64,000 nt of DNA from an uncultured Luteimonas sp. (GTDB lineage Bacteria; Pseudomonadota; Gammaproteobacteria; Xanthomonadales; Xanthomonadaceae). Positions 1 to 9,328 of the stretch are shown here, piece after piece. The stretch's first letter is position 1. Every line of letters starts with the position of its first letter. The DNA is taken from assembly GCA_938008415.1 (NCBI GenBank), contig CALLKI010000039.1, positions 62,001 through 126,000 of the forward strand, given 5' to 3'. The translations under genes were made by a program, and so were the position numbers. The notes beneath the pieces were generated by a model, which was not told the DNA's origin, made no database searches, and saw only the letters and a list, made by a program, of their open reading frames with translations.

Positions 1-1346
1 GGCATGACGCCGTCGTCCGCGGCCACCACCAGCACGACGATGTCGGTCACCTTGGCGCCGCGAGCGCGCATGGCGGCGAACGCGGCGTGGCCCGGCGTGT
101 CGAGGAAGCTGATCACGCCCTTCGGCGTCTCGACGTGGTAGGCGCCGATGTGCTGGGTGATGCCGCCGGCCTCGCCCGCCGCCACCCTCGTGCGACGGAT
201 GTAGTCCAGCAGCGAGGTCTTGCCGTGGTCGACGTGGCCCATGATGGTGACCACCGGCGGGCGCGTCACCGGCTCGCCCTGCACCTCCTCGATGTGGGCC
301 AGCAGCTCGGACTCGGCGTCGTTGCTCTCGGCGCGCACCGCTTTGTGGCCGAGTTCCTCGGTGACCAGGACCGCGGTGTCGTGGTCGATGGTCTGGTTGA
401 TGGTGGCCATCACGCCCATCTTGAACAGGGCCTTGACCACGTCGCTGCCCTTCATCGCCAGCTTCTGGGCCAGGTCGGCCACGGTGATCGAGTCGCCGAT
501 GGCGACCTCGCGCACCACAGGCGCGGTGGGCCGCTCGAAGCCATGCTGGTTGCTGCGGGCCTGCTCGGGGCGGCGGGGCTTGGGCTTGGGCCGCATGGAG
601 CTGCGGCGCGCCCTTTCGGACGCGCTCAGGTGCAGCTGGCCGGCGAAGCGGGCGACGTTCTCGTCGTCTTCCACATCCACGACCATGGCATGCGAGCCGC
701 GGTGGGGCTTCGGCTTGTGCCCGCCGCGGTCCTCGCGCGCGGGCGCGGGCTTGCCGTGCCCGCCGGACTTGCGGCCGGCCGGCGCGGCCCCGTCGTTCTC
801 CCCGGCCGCGGCGGCGGCCGCGGCGGCGGCGGCCTCCTCCTCGCGGCGCCTGCGCTCGGCCTCCTCCTGCTCGCGGCGGCGGCGCTCCTCCTCCTCGGCC
901 CGGCGGCGGTCCTCCTCCTCCAGGCGCTGCTGCTCCATGAGGTTGCGCAGGCGCGACTCCTCGAGCTTGCGCAGGATCTCGGCGCGCTCCGGGTCAAGCT
1001 CATCGGACGGCGGCTCCTCGACGGGCTCCACCGGCTTGACCAGGGTGACCTTCTTGCGCACCACCACGTCCACGGTGGACTTGTTCTTGCCGCCGCCGAC
1101 GGTGATCTCCTGCTTGCGCGTGCGGCTGAGCGTGATCTTCCGGGGCGCGACGGCCTCCTCGCCACCCTTGCCGGCCTTGCCGTGGGCGCGCTTGAGGAAG
1201 CCAAGCAGCTTGAGCTTTTCGGCGCTGGTCACGACCTGGTCCGGGTCGGTGAAGTTCATGCCCGCCTCGGCGAGCTGCTCGAGCAGTTTCTCGACCGGCG
1301 TGTTGACCAGTGCGGCAAGCTTGCGGATGGTGGTTTGTTGCGACAT
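1..1346 (-). CDS. infB: Translation initiation factor IF-2 (3' part beyond window edge)
   Basis: This GTPase brings fMet-tRNA to the 30S subunit. About 448 N-terminal codons are visible and the gene runs off the left edge. The IF2 N-terminal winged helix starts at MSQQTTIRKLAAL. A long charged Glu/Arg coiled coil with an Ala run follows (roughly residues 130-190), then a second IF2_N module. The G1 loop GHVDHGKT lies near residue 365 and the switch motif DTPGHAAF near 415. The ATG at 1346 has AGGA five bases upstream. It is the last visible gene of rimP-nusA-infB, 95 bp after nusA. Confidence 0.97.
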   Translation of the reverse strand, partial: MSQQTTIRKLAALVNTPVEKLLEQLAEAGMNFTDPDQVVTSAEKLKLLGFLKRAHGKAGKGGEEAVAPRKITLSRTRKQEITVGGGKNKSTVDVVVRKKVTLVKPVEPVEEPPSDELDPERAEILRKLEESRLRNLMEQQRLEEEDRRRAEEEERRRREQEEAERRRREEEAAAAAAAAAAGENDGAAPAGRKSGGHGKPAPAREDRGGHKPKPHRGSHAMVVDVEDDENVARFAGQLHLSASERARRSSMRPKPKPRRPEQARSNQHGFERPTAPVVREVAIGDSITVADLAQKLAMKGSDVVKALFKMGVMATINQTIDHDTAVLVTEELGHKAVRAESNDAESELLAHIEEVQGEPVTRPPVVTIMGHVDHGKTSLLDYIRRTRVAAGEAGGITQHIGAYHVETPKGVISFLDTPGHAAFAAMRARGAKVTDIVVLVVAADDGVM

Positions 1347-1441
1347 TCGGATCCTATGCTCTGGTTGGCGCCCCCTCGCGCAGAGCAAGGGATGCGCTGA
1401 TTCTAAGCCCTCGGCGGCGCAGGGCGGCGTTCATCGCGTCG

Positions 1442-2953
1442 TCATTCGCCACGCTCCAGGCGGGCGATCTCCTCGGCCCGGGCGGCGAGGATCAGCTGCG
1501 CCGCGCGTTCCTCGTCCAGCCCCTCGATGCCCAGCTCGGCGACCTCGTCGGCGCCCAGGTCGGACAGGTCCTCCGCGGTGCGGATGCCCTTCCCGGCCAG
1601 CGCGTAGGCGGTCGCCTCGTCCATGCCCTCCAGGGCCAGCAGGTCCTCGGCCGGGGCATTCACGTCCAGCTCCTCCTCGGCGGCCAGGGCCTCGGTGAGC
1701 AGCGCGTCACGGGCGCGCGAACGCAGCTCCTCGACGATGTCCTCGTCGAAGCCCTCGATCGCCAGCAGTTCGCCGACCGGCACGTAGGCGATCTCCTCGA
1801 TCGTGGTGAAGCCCTCGCCGACCAGGATGCCGGCGATCTCCTCGTCCACCTCCAGCTTGTCCATGAACAGCTGGCGGGCGGCGGCCTGCTCGGCCTCGGA
1901 CTTGGCCTGCACCTGCTCGGCGGTCATCACGTTGAGCTGCCAGCCGGTCAGGCGGCTGGCCAGGCGCACGTTCTGGCCGCCCTTGCCGATCGCCTGGGCC
2001 AGCTTGTCCTCGGCCACCGCCAGGTCCATCGAGTGCTTGTCCTCGTCCACCACGATCGACTGCACCTCGGCCGGGGCCATGGCGTTGATCACGAACTGGG
2101 CCGGGTTGTCGGACCACAGCACGATGTCCACACGTTCGCCGTTGAGCTCGTTGCTCACGGCCTGCACGCGCGAGCCGCGCATGCCGATGCAGGCGCCGAT
2201 CGGGTCGGTGCGGTTGTCGTAGGCGACCACGGCGATCTTGGCACGGTCGCCCGGGTCACGGGCGCAGGCCTTGATCTCGACCAGTCCCTGGCCCACCTCG
2301 GGCACCTCGAGCTTGAACAGCTCGATCATGAACTCCGGCGCGGTACGGCTGATGAACAGCTGCGGGCCGCGCGGCTCGCTGCGCACGTCGTACAGGTAGC
2401 CGCGGATGCGGTCGCCCGCGCGGACCACCTCGCGCGGGATCGCCTTGTCCTTCGGGATGAAGCCCTCGGCGTTGCCGCCCAGGTCGACGTAGATGTTGCC
2501 GCGCTCGACACGCTTGACCACGCCGGTGACCAGCTCGCCCACGCGGTGCTTCCAGGCCTCCACCACCTGCTGGCGCTCGGCCTCGCGCACGCGCTGGACA
2601 ATGACCTGCTTGGCCGCCTGGGCCGCGATGCGGCCGAACTCGGGGTTCTCGATCTGCTCCTCGATGTAGTCGCCGACCTCGACGCCCTCGACCTCCTCGA
2701 GCGCGTCCATCAGCCGGATCTGGCGGTCGGGGGACTCCATCACCGCATCGTCGGCGATGACCTCCCAGCGGCGGAAGGTCTCGTAGCTGCCGTCCTTCGG
2801 GTTGATCGAGACGCGCACCAGGACGTCCTGGTCGGGATAGCGCTTCTTGGCGGCGGTTGCCAGCGCGGCCTCGAGCGCCTCCAGGATCACGGACTCCGGC
2901 ACGCCCTTCTCGTTGGCGACCGCATCGACAACCAGCAGCAGTTCTTTGCTCAT
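1442..2953 (-). CDS. nusA: Transcription termination/antitermination factor NusA
   Basis: NusA binds RNA polymerase and nascent RNA and controls pausing, termination and antitermination. The 503 residues match the long gammaproteobacterial form. An N-terminal polymerase-binding domain (1-125) is followed by an S1 domain (about 133-197), two KH domains (about 200-345) and two acidic helix-hairpin-helix repeats at the C-terminus (about 365-500). The gene lies between rimP (73 bp upstream) and infB. In E. coli this operon is controlled by NusA itself, and the leader terminator here (3601-3635) would allow the same, which is inference. Confidence 0.97.
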   Translation of the reverse strand: MSKELLLVVDAVANEKGVPESVILEALEAALATAAKKRYPDQDVLVRVSINPKDGSYETFRRWEVIADDAVMESPDRQIRLMDALEEVEGVEVGDYIEEQIENPEFGRIAAQAAKQVIVQRVREAERQQVVEAWKHRVGELVTGVVKRVERGNIYVDLGGNAEGFIPKDKAIPREVVRAGDRIRGYLYDVRSEPRGPQLFISRTAPEFMIELFKLEVPEVGQGLVEIKACARDPGDRAKIAVVAYDNRTDPIGACIGMRGSRVQAVSNELNGERVDIVLWSDNPAQFVINAMAPAEVQSIVVDEDKHSMDLAVAEDKLAQAIGKGGQNVRLASRLTGWQLNVMTAEQVQAKSEAEQAAARQLFMDKLEVDEEIAGILVGEGFTTIEEIAYVPVGELLAIEGFDEDIVEELRSRARDALLTEALAAEEELDVNAPAEDLLALEGMDEATAYALAGKGIRTAEDLSDLGADEVAELGIEGLDEERAAQLILAARAEEIARLERGE

Positions 2954-3026
2954 CGTTGCATCACTTCACAGTTGGCGGCCGCGGCCGCCGTTGGTGGAAT
3001 CACTGGCCGGCCCATGCCGGCCCCTG

Positions 3027-3569
3027 TCAGTGTTTCGCCCCCCTGCCGCCGGGCCGGCCCTTCCGGGCCTCCTTCGCCGGCGCCAGCCCGAGCGCGGCCC
3101 AGTCCGGAACCAGCCGCGCCCGCTCGATGTTGTCGAAGGCGACCGTGACCTCCCGGCCGTCGACCTCGAACACGATCCCGCCCTCGCCGGCCGAGACGAT
3201 CGTGCCCTGCAGCCGGCGCCGCCCGTCCTGCGGCAGCTTCAGGCCGACCCTGGCCTGCTGCCCCGCGAAGCGCGCGAACTGCGCCGGCGTGAACAGCGGG
3301 CGGTCGATGCCCGGCGAGGACACCTCGAGGGTGTAGTTGCCCGGGATCGGATCCTCGACGTCCAGCTGCGCCGAGACCTCCCGGCTGACCAGCTCGCAGT
3401 CGTCGATGGTCACCTGCCGCTCGCCGGCCTCGGCCTCCGGCACGTCGATGTACAGGCGCAGGATCGCGCCACCCGGCCGGTTCAGGTATTCCAGGCCAAG
3501 CAGCTCCAGCCCGAGCGCCGAGACGGTCGGGGCCAGCAGTCCGGCGATGTGCGTCGCCCTGTCGGTCAC
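3027..3569 (-). CDS. rimP: Ribosome maturation factor RimP (GTG start)
   Basis: RimP helps assemble the 30S subunit. The 180 residues contain the family signatures DDCELVSREVSAQLD and LEVSSPGIDRPL, and the C-terminal SH3-like domain VTVAFDNIERARL. I chose the GTG at 3567-3569 (VTDRATHIAGLL) because it gives the family length and has GAAGG nine bases upstream. An open frame continues far upstream through the tRNA region and is not coding there. It is first in rimP-nusA-infB, about 30 bases after the terminator that ends the tRNA-fMet transcript. Confidence 0.95.
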   Translation of the reverse strand: MTDRATHIAGLLAPTVSALGLELLGLEYLNRPGGAILRLYIDVPEAEAGERQVTIDDCELVSREVSAQLDVEDPIPGNYTLEVSSPGIDRPLFTPAQFARFAGQQARVGLKLPQDGRRRLQGTIVSAGEGGIVFEVDGREVTVAFDNIERARLVPDWAALGLAPAKEARKGRPGGRGAKH

Positions 3570-3600
3570 TTGTGTTTGCCTTCGCCAGGAAAATCGAACC

Positions 3601-3635
3601 ACGAAAAAGAACAAGGGGCCCGTCGGGCCCCTTGT
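3601..3635 (-). terminator. Rho-independent terminator between tRNA-fMet and rimP
   Basis: On the minus strand a perfect 10-bp stem, CAAGGGGCCC/GGGCCCCTTG (3612-3634), encloses a 3-base loop and is followed at once by TTCTTTTT. It lies downstream of tRNA-fMet and upstream of rimP. It should separate the tRNA from the rimP-nusA-infB message, or act as an attenuator responsive to NusA. Confidence 0.8.
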
Positions 3636-3739
3636 CCGGTGACACTGGATTTCGGCACCGGTGCCGCCGCAAGGCGGCCCCGGCAAAGCCCGACTTCCCC
3701 GGCCGGCCAGCCCTTCCGGGCAACCGGCCTGGAAAAATC

Positions 3740-3816
3740 TGGTAGCGGGGGCAGGATTTGAACCTGCGACCTTCGGGTTATGAGCCCGACGAGCTGCCAG
3801 ACTGCTCCACCCCGCA
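3740..3816 (-). tRNA. tRNA-fMet (initiator, anticodon CAT)
   Basis: The 77-nt cloverleaf has anticodon CAT in loop CTCATAA and CCA encoded at 3742-3740. Two features mark it as the initiator: positions 1 and 72 do not pair (T and T), and the anticodon stem has three G-C pairs (GGG/CCC) next to the loop. The T arm is GGTTCAAATCC. It corresponds to E. coli metY, which also precedes rimP-nusA-infB. Confidence 0.97.
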
Positions 3817-3830
3817 GCAGTAGAAGCGGA

Positions 3831-3859
3831 ATTATGGGGAAAGCCTGCCCGTTTGGCAA
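3831..3859 (-). promoter_or_regulatory. Sigma70 promoter of tRNA-fMet
   Basis: On the minus strand TTGCCA (3859-3854) and CATAAT (3836-3831) are separated by exactly 17 bp. Each hexamer matches five of six consensus bases. Transcription would start about eight bases before the mature tRNA 5' end at 3816. Confidence 0.75.
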
Positions 3860-3934
3860 GCCCCGGGGAAAGGGCCGCCCGGCCCTCCCCGCCCCCCGGA
3901 CCCGGCCCCTGCCAGGCCCGGTCTGGCGCACGCC

Positions 3935-5398
3935 TCAGGCGAACGCCTGCTGGCACCACTGCATGATCCGGCTCCAGTACAGGCCCAGGCCGAGCAGCAG
4001 CAGCGCGTTGACCACGAACAGCGCACGCAGCGGCATGCCGGCACGCACGCCGGCCTCCCCTTCGGACGGCGCGTCGAAGTACATCACCTTGACCACGCGC
4101 AGGTAGTAGAAGGCGCCGATCACCGCGAACACGATGCCGACGATCGCCAGCCACAGCAGGTCGTACCCGAGCGCCGCGCGCAGCACCGCCAGCTTCGCCC
4201 AGAAGCCGAGGAACGGCGGCACGCCGGCCAGCGAGGCCATGATGAACAGCACCATCAGCGCCATCCACGGGCTGCGCGCGTTCAGGCCCCTGAAGTCCTC
4301 GATGCGGTCGGCCTCGAAGCCCTTGCGCGAAAGCATGACGATCGCGCCGAACGCGGCAGCGGACATCAGCGCGTAGCTGATCGCGTAGAACATCGCCGCC
4401 GCGTAGCCGTCCCTGCCGCCGCCCGCCAGGCCCAGGAACAGGAAGCCGACGTGCGACACCGTCGAATAGGCCAGCATGCGCTTGAGGTTGGTCTGCGCGA
4501 TCGCGAACAGGTTGCCGACCACCAGCGACAGCGCCGCCAGCACCGCCAGCACCAGCCGCAGCTGCTCGTGGGTCGGGCCGAGGGCCACGTCGAACAGGCG
4601 CCAGGCCATGCCGAACGCCGCCAGCTTCGGCGCCGAGCCGATGAACAGCGTGACCGGGGTGGGCGCGCCGTGGTAGGTGTCCGGCAGCCACATGTGGAAC
4701 GGCGCGGCGCCGAACTTGAACGCGACGCCGGCGACCACGAACACCATGCCGGTCAGCAGCAGGGTGCGGTCCCTGCCGGCCACGCCGTAGGCGACGTCGT
4801 TGATCGTGGCGAGGTCGACCGTGCCGGTCGCGCCGTAGACCAGCGACATGCCGTACAGGAGCATGCCCGAGGCCAGCGCGCCGAGCACGAAGTACTTCAT
4901 CGCCGCCTCCGATGCCACCGGGCTGTCGCGGTCGGTGGCGACCAGGGCGTACGAGCACAGCGCCAGCAGCTCGAGGCCGACATACATCACGGTCAGGCTG
5001 CCGGCCGAGACCATCAGCATCATGCCGGCCACGGCGAACAGCGCCAGCACCACCAGCTCGCCCTTGTACAGGCCACGCTCGCGCATGTAGGGCCACAGAT
5101 AGGCCAGCGAGGCCGCGCTGACCAGCAGCAGCGCCACCTTCAGCACGTCCGAGGCGGTGTCGCGCACGAACATGCCGGTCATGACCGTGCCCTGGCCCCC
5201 GATGCCGCACGCGACCATCGCGGCGGCGCCAAGCAGGACCAGGACGCCCAGCACGTGGGTCAGGAATCGCCGCCTGTCATCGAGGAACAGGTCGAGCATC
5301 AGCAGCGCGAACGCACCACCCACCACCAGCAGCTCGGGTGCCAGCGGCGCGACGTCGGCAAGGGTGCGGACGGGAGGCGTCATCGGTCCGGAAATCAT
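3935..5398 (-). CDS. nuoN: NADH-quinone oxidoreductase subunit N
   Basis: NuoN is one of three antiporter-like proton-pumping subunits of the complex I membrane arm. The 487-residue, highly hydrophobic protein has about 13-14 membrane segments. It carries the proton-antiporter family core, with MWLPDTYHGAPTPVTLF around residue 235 and lysine-bearing helices. It is the last nuo gene, 13 bp after nuoM. The start at 5398 (MISGPMTPP) has GAGGA overlapping the nuoM stop; an internal ATG at 5383 is the alternative. tRNA-fMet follows 118 bp downstream. Confidence 0.96.
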   Translation of the reverse strand: MISGPMTPPVRTLADVAPLAPELLVVGGAFALLMLDLFLDDRRRFLTHVLGVLVLLGAAAMVACGIGGQGTVMTGMFVRDTASDVLKVALLLVSAASLAYLWPYMRERGLYKGELVVLALFAVAGMMLMVSAGSLTVMYVGLELLALCSYALVATDRDSPVASEAAMKYFVLGALASGMLLYGMSLVYGATGTVDLATINDVAYGVAGRDRTLLLTGMVFVVAGVAFKFGAAPFHMWLPDTYHGAPTPVTLFIGSAPKLAAFGMAWRLFDVALGPTHEQLRLVLAVLAALSLVVGNLFAIAQTNLKRMLAYSTVSHVGFLFLGLAGGGRDGYAAAMFYAISYALMSAAAFGAIVMLSRKGFEADRIEDFRGLNARSPWMALMVLFIMASLAGVPPFLGFWAKLAVLRAALGYDLLWLAIVGIVFAVIGAFYYLRVVKVMYFDAPSEGEAGVRAGMPLRALFVVNALLLLGLGLYWSRIMQWCQQAFA

Positions 5399-5411
5399 CG
5401 CGTCTGCATCC

Positions 5412-6923
5412 TCAAAGCTTGCTGTTGGCGAGCAGCGCCGCCAGTTGCGAGATCGACGGCTCCATCAGGTCGGTCAGCGGCTTGGGCCACACGCCGATCA
5501 GCAGCACGCCGATGGCGAACACGCCCAGCACCACCCACTCGCGGGCGTTGATGTCCTTCAGCTGCGCGACGTGGTCGTTCGTGACCTCGCCGAACACCAC
5601 CCGCTTCACCAGCCACAGCGTGTACGCGGCGCCGACGATCAGTGTCGTCGCGGCCACGAAGGCGACCAGCGGATGATGCTGGAAGCTGGCCAGGACCACC
5701 ATGAACTCGCCGACGAAGCCGGAAGTACCCGGCAGGCCGGAGTTGGCCATCGCGAACAGGACCATGAAGAACGCGAACCACGGCATCACGTTGGCCACGC
5801 CGCCGTAGTCCTTGATCATCCTGGTGTGCATGCGGTCGTAGAGCACGCCCACGCAGGAGAACATCGCGCCGGACACGAAGCCGTGCGAGACCATCTGCAC
5901 CATCGCGCCCTGCAGGCCCAGGCGCGCGGCATCGAGGTTGCCGGCATCGCGCACCAGCGAGAAGGCGATGAACGTGCCCAGGGTCACGAAGCCCATGTGC
6001 GAGACCGAGGAGTACGCGATGAGCTTCTTCATGTCGTCCTGAACCAGCGCCACCAGGCCGACGTAGACCACCGCGATCAGCGACAGGGCGATCACCAGCC
6101 AGGCCCACTCGTAGCCGGCATCCGGCACGATCGGCAAGGTGAAGCGCAGGAAGCCATAGCCGCCGATCTTCAGCATGATCGCCGCCAGGATCACCGAGCC
6201 GCCGGTCGGCGCCTCGACGTGCGCGTCGGGCAGCCAGGTATGCACCGGAAACATCGGGATCTTCACCGCGAACGCGGCGAGGAAGGCGAAGAACAGCCAG
6301 GTCTGCTCGGTCGCCGACAGCGGCAGCGCGTAGAGGTCCGGGAGCTGCCAGCTGCCGCCCTGCAGGTACAGGTACACCAGGCCGACCAGCATGAACACCG
6401 AGCCGAGGAAGGTGTACAGGAAGAACTTGATCGACGCGTAGACGCGACGTGGGCCACCCCAGATGCCGATGAGGATGAACATCGGGATCAGCATGCCCTC
6501 GAAGAACACGTAGAACAGCACCGCGTCCACGGCCGCGAACACGCCGACCATCAGGCCCTCGAGCACCAGCACCGAGGCGTAGTACTGGTTGACCCGGTTC
6601 TCGACCGAGCCCCACGCGCCCACCAGCACCAGCACCGTGGTCAGCGTGGTCAGCAGGATCAGCGCCACGGAGATGCCGTCGGCGCCGAGGTGGTACTGGA
6701 TGTCGTAGGCCGGGATCCACTCGCGGCGCTCGACAAACTGCATCGCGGCCGTGGCGTGATCGAACCCCGTGAACAGCGGGATGCTCAGCAGGAAGACCAC
6801 GAGCGCGACGGCCAGCGACAGCCAGCGCGCGGCCTCCGGGCGCTTCCCGCCCAGGGCCAGGACCAGGGCGCCGCCGATGATCGGCAGCCAGATCAACAGG
6901 GAAAGAAGTGGCAGGTTCTGCAC
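5412..6923 (-). CDS. nuoM: NADH-quinone oxidoreductase subunit M
   Basis: NuoM is the second antiporter-like membrane subunit of complex I. The 503 residues show the family start (PLLSLLIWLPIIGGALVL), the motif MFPVHTWLPDAHVEAPTGGS near residue 230, and a lysine-containing helix at DDMKKLIAYSSVSHMGF. It sits between nuoL and nuoN with gaps of 13 bp on each side, as in other bacterial nuo operons. Length and sequence are typical and nothing is missing. Confidence 0.97.
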   Translation of the reverse strand: MQNLPLLSLLIWLPIIGGALVLALGGKRPEAARWLSLAVALVVFLLSIPLFTGFDHATAAMQFVERREWIPAYDIQYHLGADGISVALILLTTLTTVLVLVGAWGSVENRVNQYYASVLVLEGLMVGVFAAVDAVLFYVFFEGMLIPMFILIGIWGGPRRVYASIKFFLYTFLGSVFMLVGLVYLYLQGGSWQLPDLYALPLSATEQTWLFFAFLAAFAVKIPMFPVHTWLPDAHVEAPTGGSVILAAIMLKIGGYGFLRFTLPIVPDAGYEWAWLVIALSLIAVVYVGLVALVQDDMKKLIAYSSVSHMGFVTLGTFIAFSLVRDAGNLDAARLGLQGAMVQMVSHGFVSGAMFSCVGVLYDRMHTRMIKDYGGVANVMPWFAFFMVLFAMANSGLPGTSGFVGEFMVVLASFQHHPLVAFVAATTLIVGAAYTLWLVKRVVFGEVTNDHVAQLKDINAREWVVLGVFAIGVLLIGVWPKPLTDLMEPSISQLAALLANSKL

Positions 6924-6936
6924 GGGTCGCGTTCCG

Positions 6937-9000
6937 TCAGGTCCAATGGCGGATCAGCACGGCCAGCAGCACGATCAGGCCGACGATCATCGCGAAGGCG
7001 TAGGAATAGAGGTGTCCGGTCTGCAGCCCGCGGATGGCCCCGGAGACCAGGTCCACCAGGCGCGCGCTGCCGTTGACGATGGCACCGTCGATCAGCTTGC
7101 TGTCGACCTGGCGGGAGCCCCTGCCCAGCAGCAGGCCGCCGCCGGCGAAGCCCTTGATCCACAGGTCGTCCATTCCGTACTTGTTCTCGAGGATCCGGAC
7201 CGGCACGCGCAGCACGCGGGCCACCTTCGCCGGCAGGTCCGGCTTCCACAGGTACATGACCGTGGCGAGCACGAAGCCGGCAACCACCAGCCAGAAGGCC
7301 GGCGCCAGGAAGCCGTGCAGCGCATAGGCGTTCGGCCCGTGCCACGCGGCCTCCTTCACCTGCGCCACGCTGTCGTGCGCCGCCTGGACCTCGATCGCGC
7401 CGAGGAAGTACGGCACCACCTCGTGGTGGCCGGTCCAGTCGGTCCCGAACAGCATCGGCCCGGCGGTGAAGTAGCCGACCAGGATCGACGGGATCGCCAG
7501 CAGCACCAGCGGCACCGTCACCACCCAGGGCGACTCGTGCGGCTCGTGCGCGCCATGACCACCATGGCCGTCGTCGTGGCCGTGGTCATGCGCGGCATGA
7601 CGGAAGCGCTCCTCGCCGAAGAAGGTCAGGTACAGCAGGCGGAAGCTGTAGAACGAGGTCACGAAGGCGCCCAGCAGCACCGCCCAGTACGCGTAGCCGC
7701 CGATCCAGCCCATCCGCTCCGCGGCGTGGTGCGCGGCCTCGATGATCGTGTCCTTGGAATAGAAGCCGCTGAGGAACGGCGTACCGATCAGCGCCAGCGT
7801 GCCGATGACGCTGGTCCAGAACGTGACAGGCATGTACTTGCGCAGGCCGCCCATCTTCCGCATGTCCTGCTCGTGGTGCATGCCGATGATCACCGAGCCG
7901 GCTGCGAGGAACAGCAGCGCCTTGAAGAAGGCGTGGGTCATCAGGTGGAACACCGCCGCCGAGTACGCGGACACGCCCAGCGCCACCGTCATGTAGCCGA
8001 GCTGCGACAGGGTCGAGTACGCGACCACGCGCTTGATATCGTTCTGCACCATGCCGATCAGGCCGGTGAAGAACGCGGTGGTCGCGCCGATGAACAGGAC
8101 GAAGGCCAGCGCGGTCTCGCTCATCTCGAACAGCGGCGACATCCGTGCGACCATGAAGATGCCGGCGGTCACCATCGTCGCCGCGTGGATCAGCGCCGAG
8201 ATCGGGGTCGGGCCTTCCATCGAGTCCGGCAGCCACACGTGCAGCGGGACCTGCGCCGACTTGCCCATCGCGCCGATGAACAGGCAGATGCAGATCATCG
8301 TCGGCACCGACCAGGCGTGGCCGGGCAGGACCTCGATCGTACGCCCGCCGATCGCCTGGTCGGCGTTGGCGAACACGGTGGCGTAGTCGAGCGTGCCGAA
8401 GTACCACAGCACCGCGGCGATGCCGAGCAGGAAGCCGAAGTCGCCGACGCGGTTGACCAGGAACGCCTTGAGGTTGGCGAAGATCGCCGTCGGCCGCTTG
8501 AACCAGAAGCCGATCAGCAGGTACGACACCAGGCCCACCGCCTCCCAGCCGAAGAACAGCTGCAGGAAGTTGTTGCCCATGACCAGCATGAGCATCGAGA
8601 AGGTGAACAGCGAGATGTAGCTGAAGAAGCGCTGGTAACCCGGGTCGTCGGCCATGTAGCCGATGGTGTAGATATGCACCAGCAGCGAAACGAAGGTCAC
8701 GACCACCATCATCATGGCGGTCAGCCTGTCGACCAGGAAGCCGACGTGGGCCGAGTAGCCCCCGACCTCGAAGAAGGTATAGACGTTGCCGTTGAACGGC
8801 GCGGCACCCTGCCACACCAGCTGCCACAGCACGTACAGGGAGAGCGCGCAGCTGACCGCGACGCCGAGGATCGTGACCGTGTGCGCGCCCGCGCGCCCGA
8901 CCTGGCGGCCGAACAGCCCGGCGACGATGGAGCCCAGCAGCGGCGCCAGCACGATGGCCAGCAGCACCGACTTGGAGATGGCGATTTCCATGCCCGGCAT
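6937..9000 (-). CDS. nuoL: NADH-quinone oxidoreductase subunit L (His-rich loop)
   Basis: NuoL is the distal proton-pumping subunit of complex I and carries the long lateral helix. It has 687 residues. The N-terminal half contains the antiporter core (VPLHVWLPDSMEGPTPISAL near 240; QNDIKRVVAYSTLSQLGYM near 325). A histidine-rich hydrophilic loop (HAAHDHGHDDGHGGHGAHEP, about residues 467-487) interrupts the C-terminal part. The ATG at 9000 has GAAGGG eight bases upstream, better than the ATG at 8991. It follows nuoK after 4 bp. Confidence 0.96.
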   Translation of the reverse strand: MPGMEIAISKSVLLAIVLAPLLGSIVAGLFGRQVGRAGAHTVTILGVAVSCALSLYVLWQLVWQGAAPFNGNVYTFFEVGGYSAHVGFLVDRLTAMMMVVVTFVSLLVHIYTIGYMADDPGYQRFFSYISLFTFSMLMLVMGNNFLQLFFGWEAVGLVSYLLIGFWFKRPTAIFANLKAFLVNRVGDFGFLLGIAAVLWYFGTLDYATVFANADQAIGGRTIEVLPGHAWSVPTMICICLFIGAMGKSAQVPLHVWLPDSMEGPTPISALIHAATMVTAGIFMVARMSPLFEMSETALAFVLFIGATTAFFTGLIGMVQNDIKRVVAYSTLSQLGYMTVALGVSAYSAAVFHLMTHAFFKALLFLAAGSVIIGMHHEQDMRKMGGLRKYMPVTFWTSVIGTLALIGTPFLSGFYSKDTIIEAAHHAAERMGWIGGYAYWAVLLGAFVTSFYSFRLLYLTFFGEERFRHAAHDHGHDDGHGGHGAHEPHESPWVVTVPLVLLAIPSILVGYFTAGPMLFGTDWTGHHEVVPYFLGAIEVQAAHDSVAQVKEAAWHGPNAYALHGFLAPAFWLVVAGFVLATVMYLWKPDLPAKVARVLRVPVRILENKYGMDDLWIKGFAGGGLLLGRGSRQVDSKLIDGAIVNGSARLVDLVSGAIRGLQTGHLYSYAFAMIVGLIVLLAVLIRHWT

Positions 9001-9004
9001 GCGC

Positions 9005-9328
9005 TCAACCCTTCAACGTGTCGATCTCGGCGACGTTGATCGTGCGCCGGTTGCGGAACAAGGTGACCAGGATGGCCAAGCCGATCGCGGCCTCCGCCGC
9101 GGCCACGGTCAGGATGAAGAACACGAAGATCTGCCCGGCGGCATCGCCGAACTCGCGCGCGAAGGCGACGAAATTGATGTTCACCGAGAGCAGCAGCAGC
9201 TCGATGCACATCAGCAGGATGATCACGTTCTTCCGGTTCAGGAAGATGCCGGCGACGCTGATGCAGAACAGCACCGCGCCAAGCAAGAGGTAATGGCCGA
9301 GGGACAGGCCCTGCGCGAACAGCTCCAT
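9005..9328 (-). CDS. nuoK: NADH-quinone oxidoreductase subunit K
   Basis: NuoK is a small three-helix complex I subunit that links the Q site to the proton pumps. All 107 residues are present. The conserved glutamates are in MCIELLLLSVNINF and TVAAAEAAIGLAI. The start is MELFAQGLSLGHYLLL at 9328-9326. It shares one base with the nuoJ stop (TGATG), which suggests translational coupling. Confidence 0.96.
   Translation of the reverse strand: MELFAQGLSLGHYLLLGAVLFCISVAGIFLNRKNVIILLMCIELLLLSVNINFVAFAREFGDAAGQIFVFFILTVAAAEAAIGLAILVTLFRNRRTINVAEIDTLKG

Noticed and set aside
4451..9039. Long plus-strand open frames opposite nuoN, nuoM and nuoL (up to about 750 codons)
   Set aside because: They are antisense to clearly conserved complex I genes, rich in His, Gln, Arg and Asp, and have no family motifs. 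They arise because GC-rich codons leave few stops on the opposite strand.
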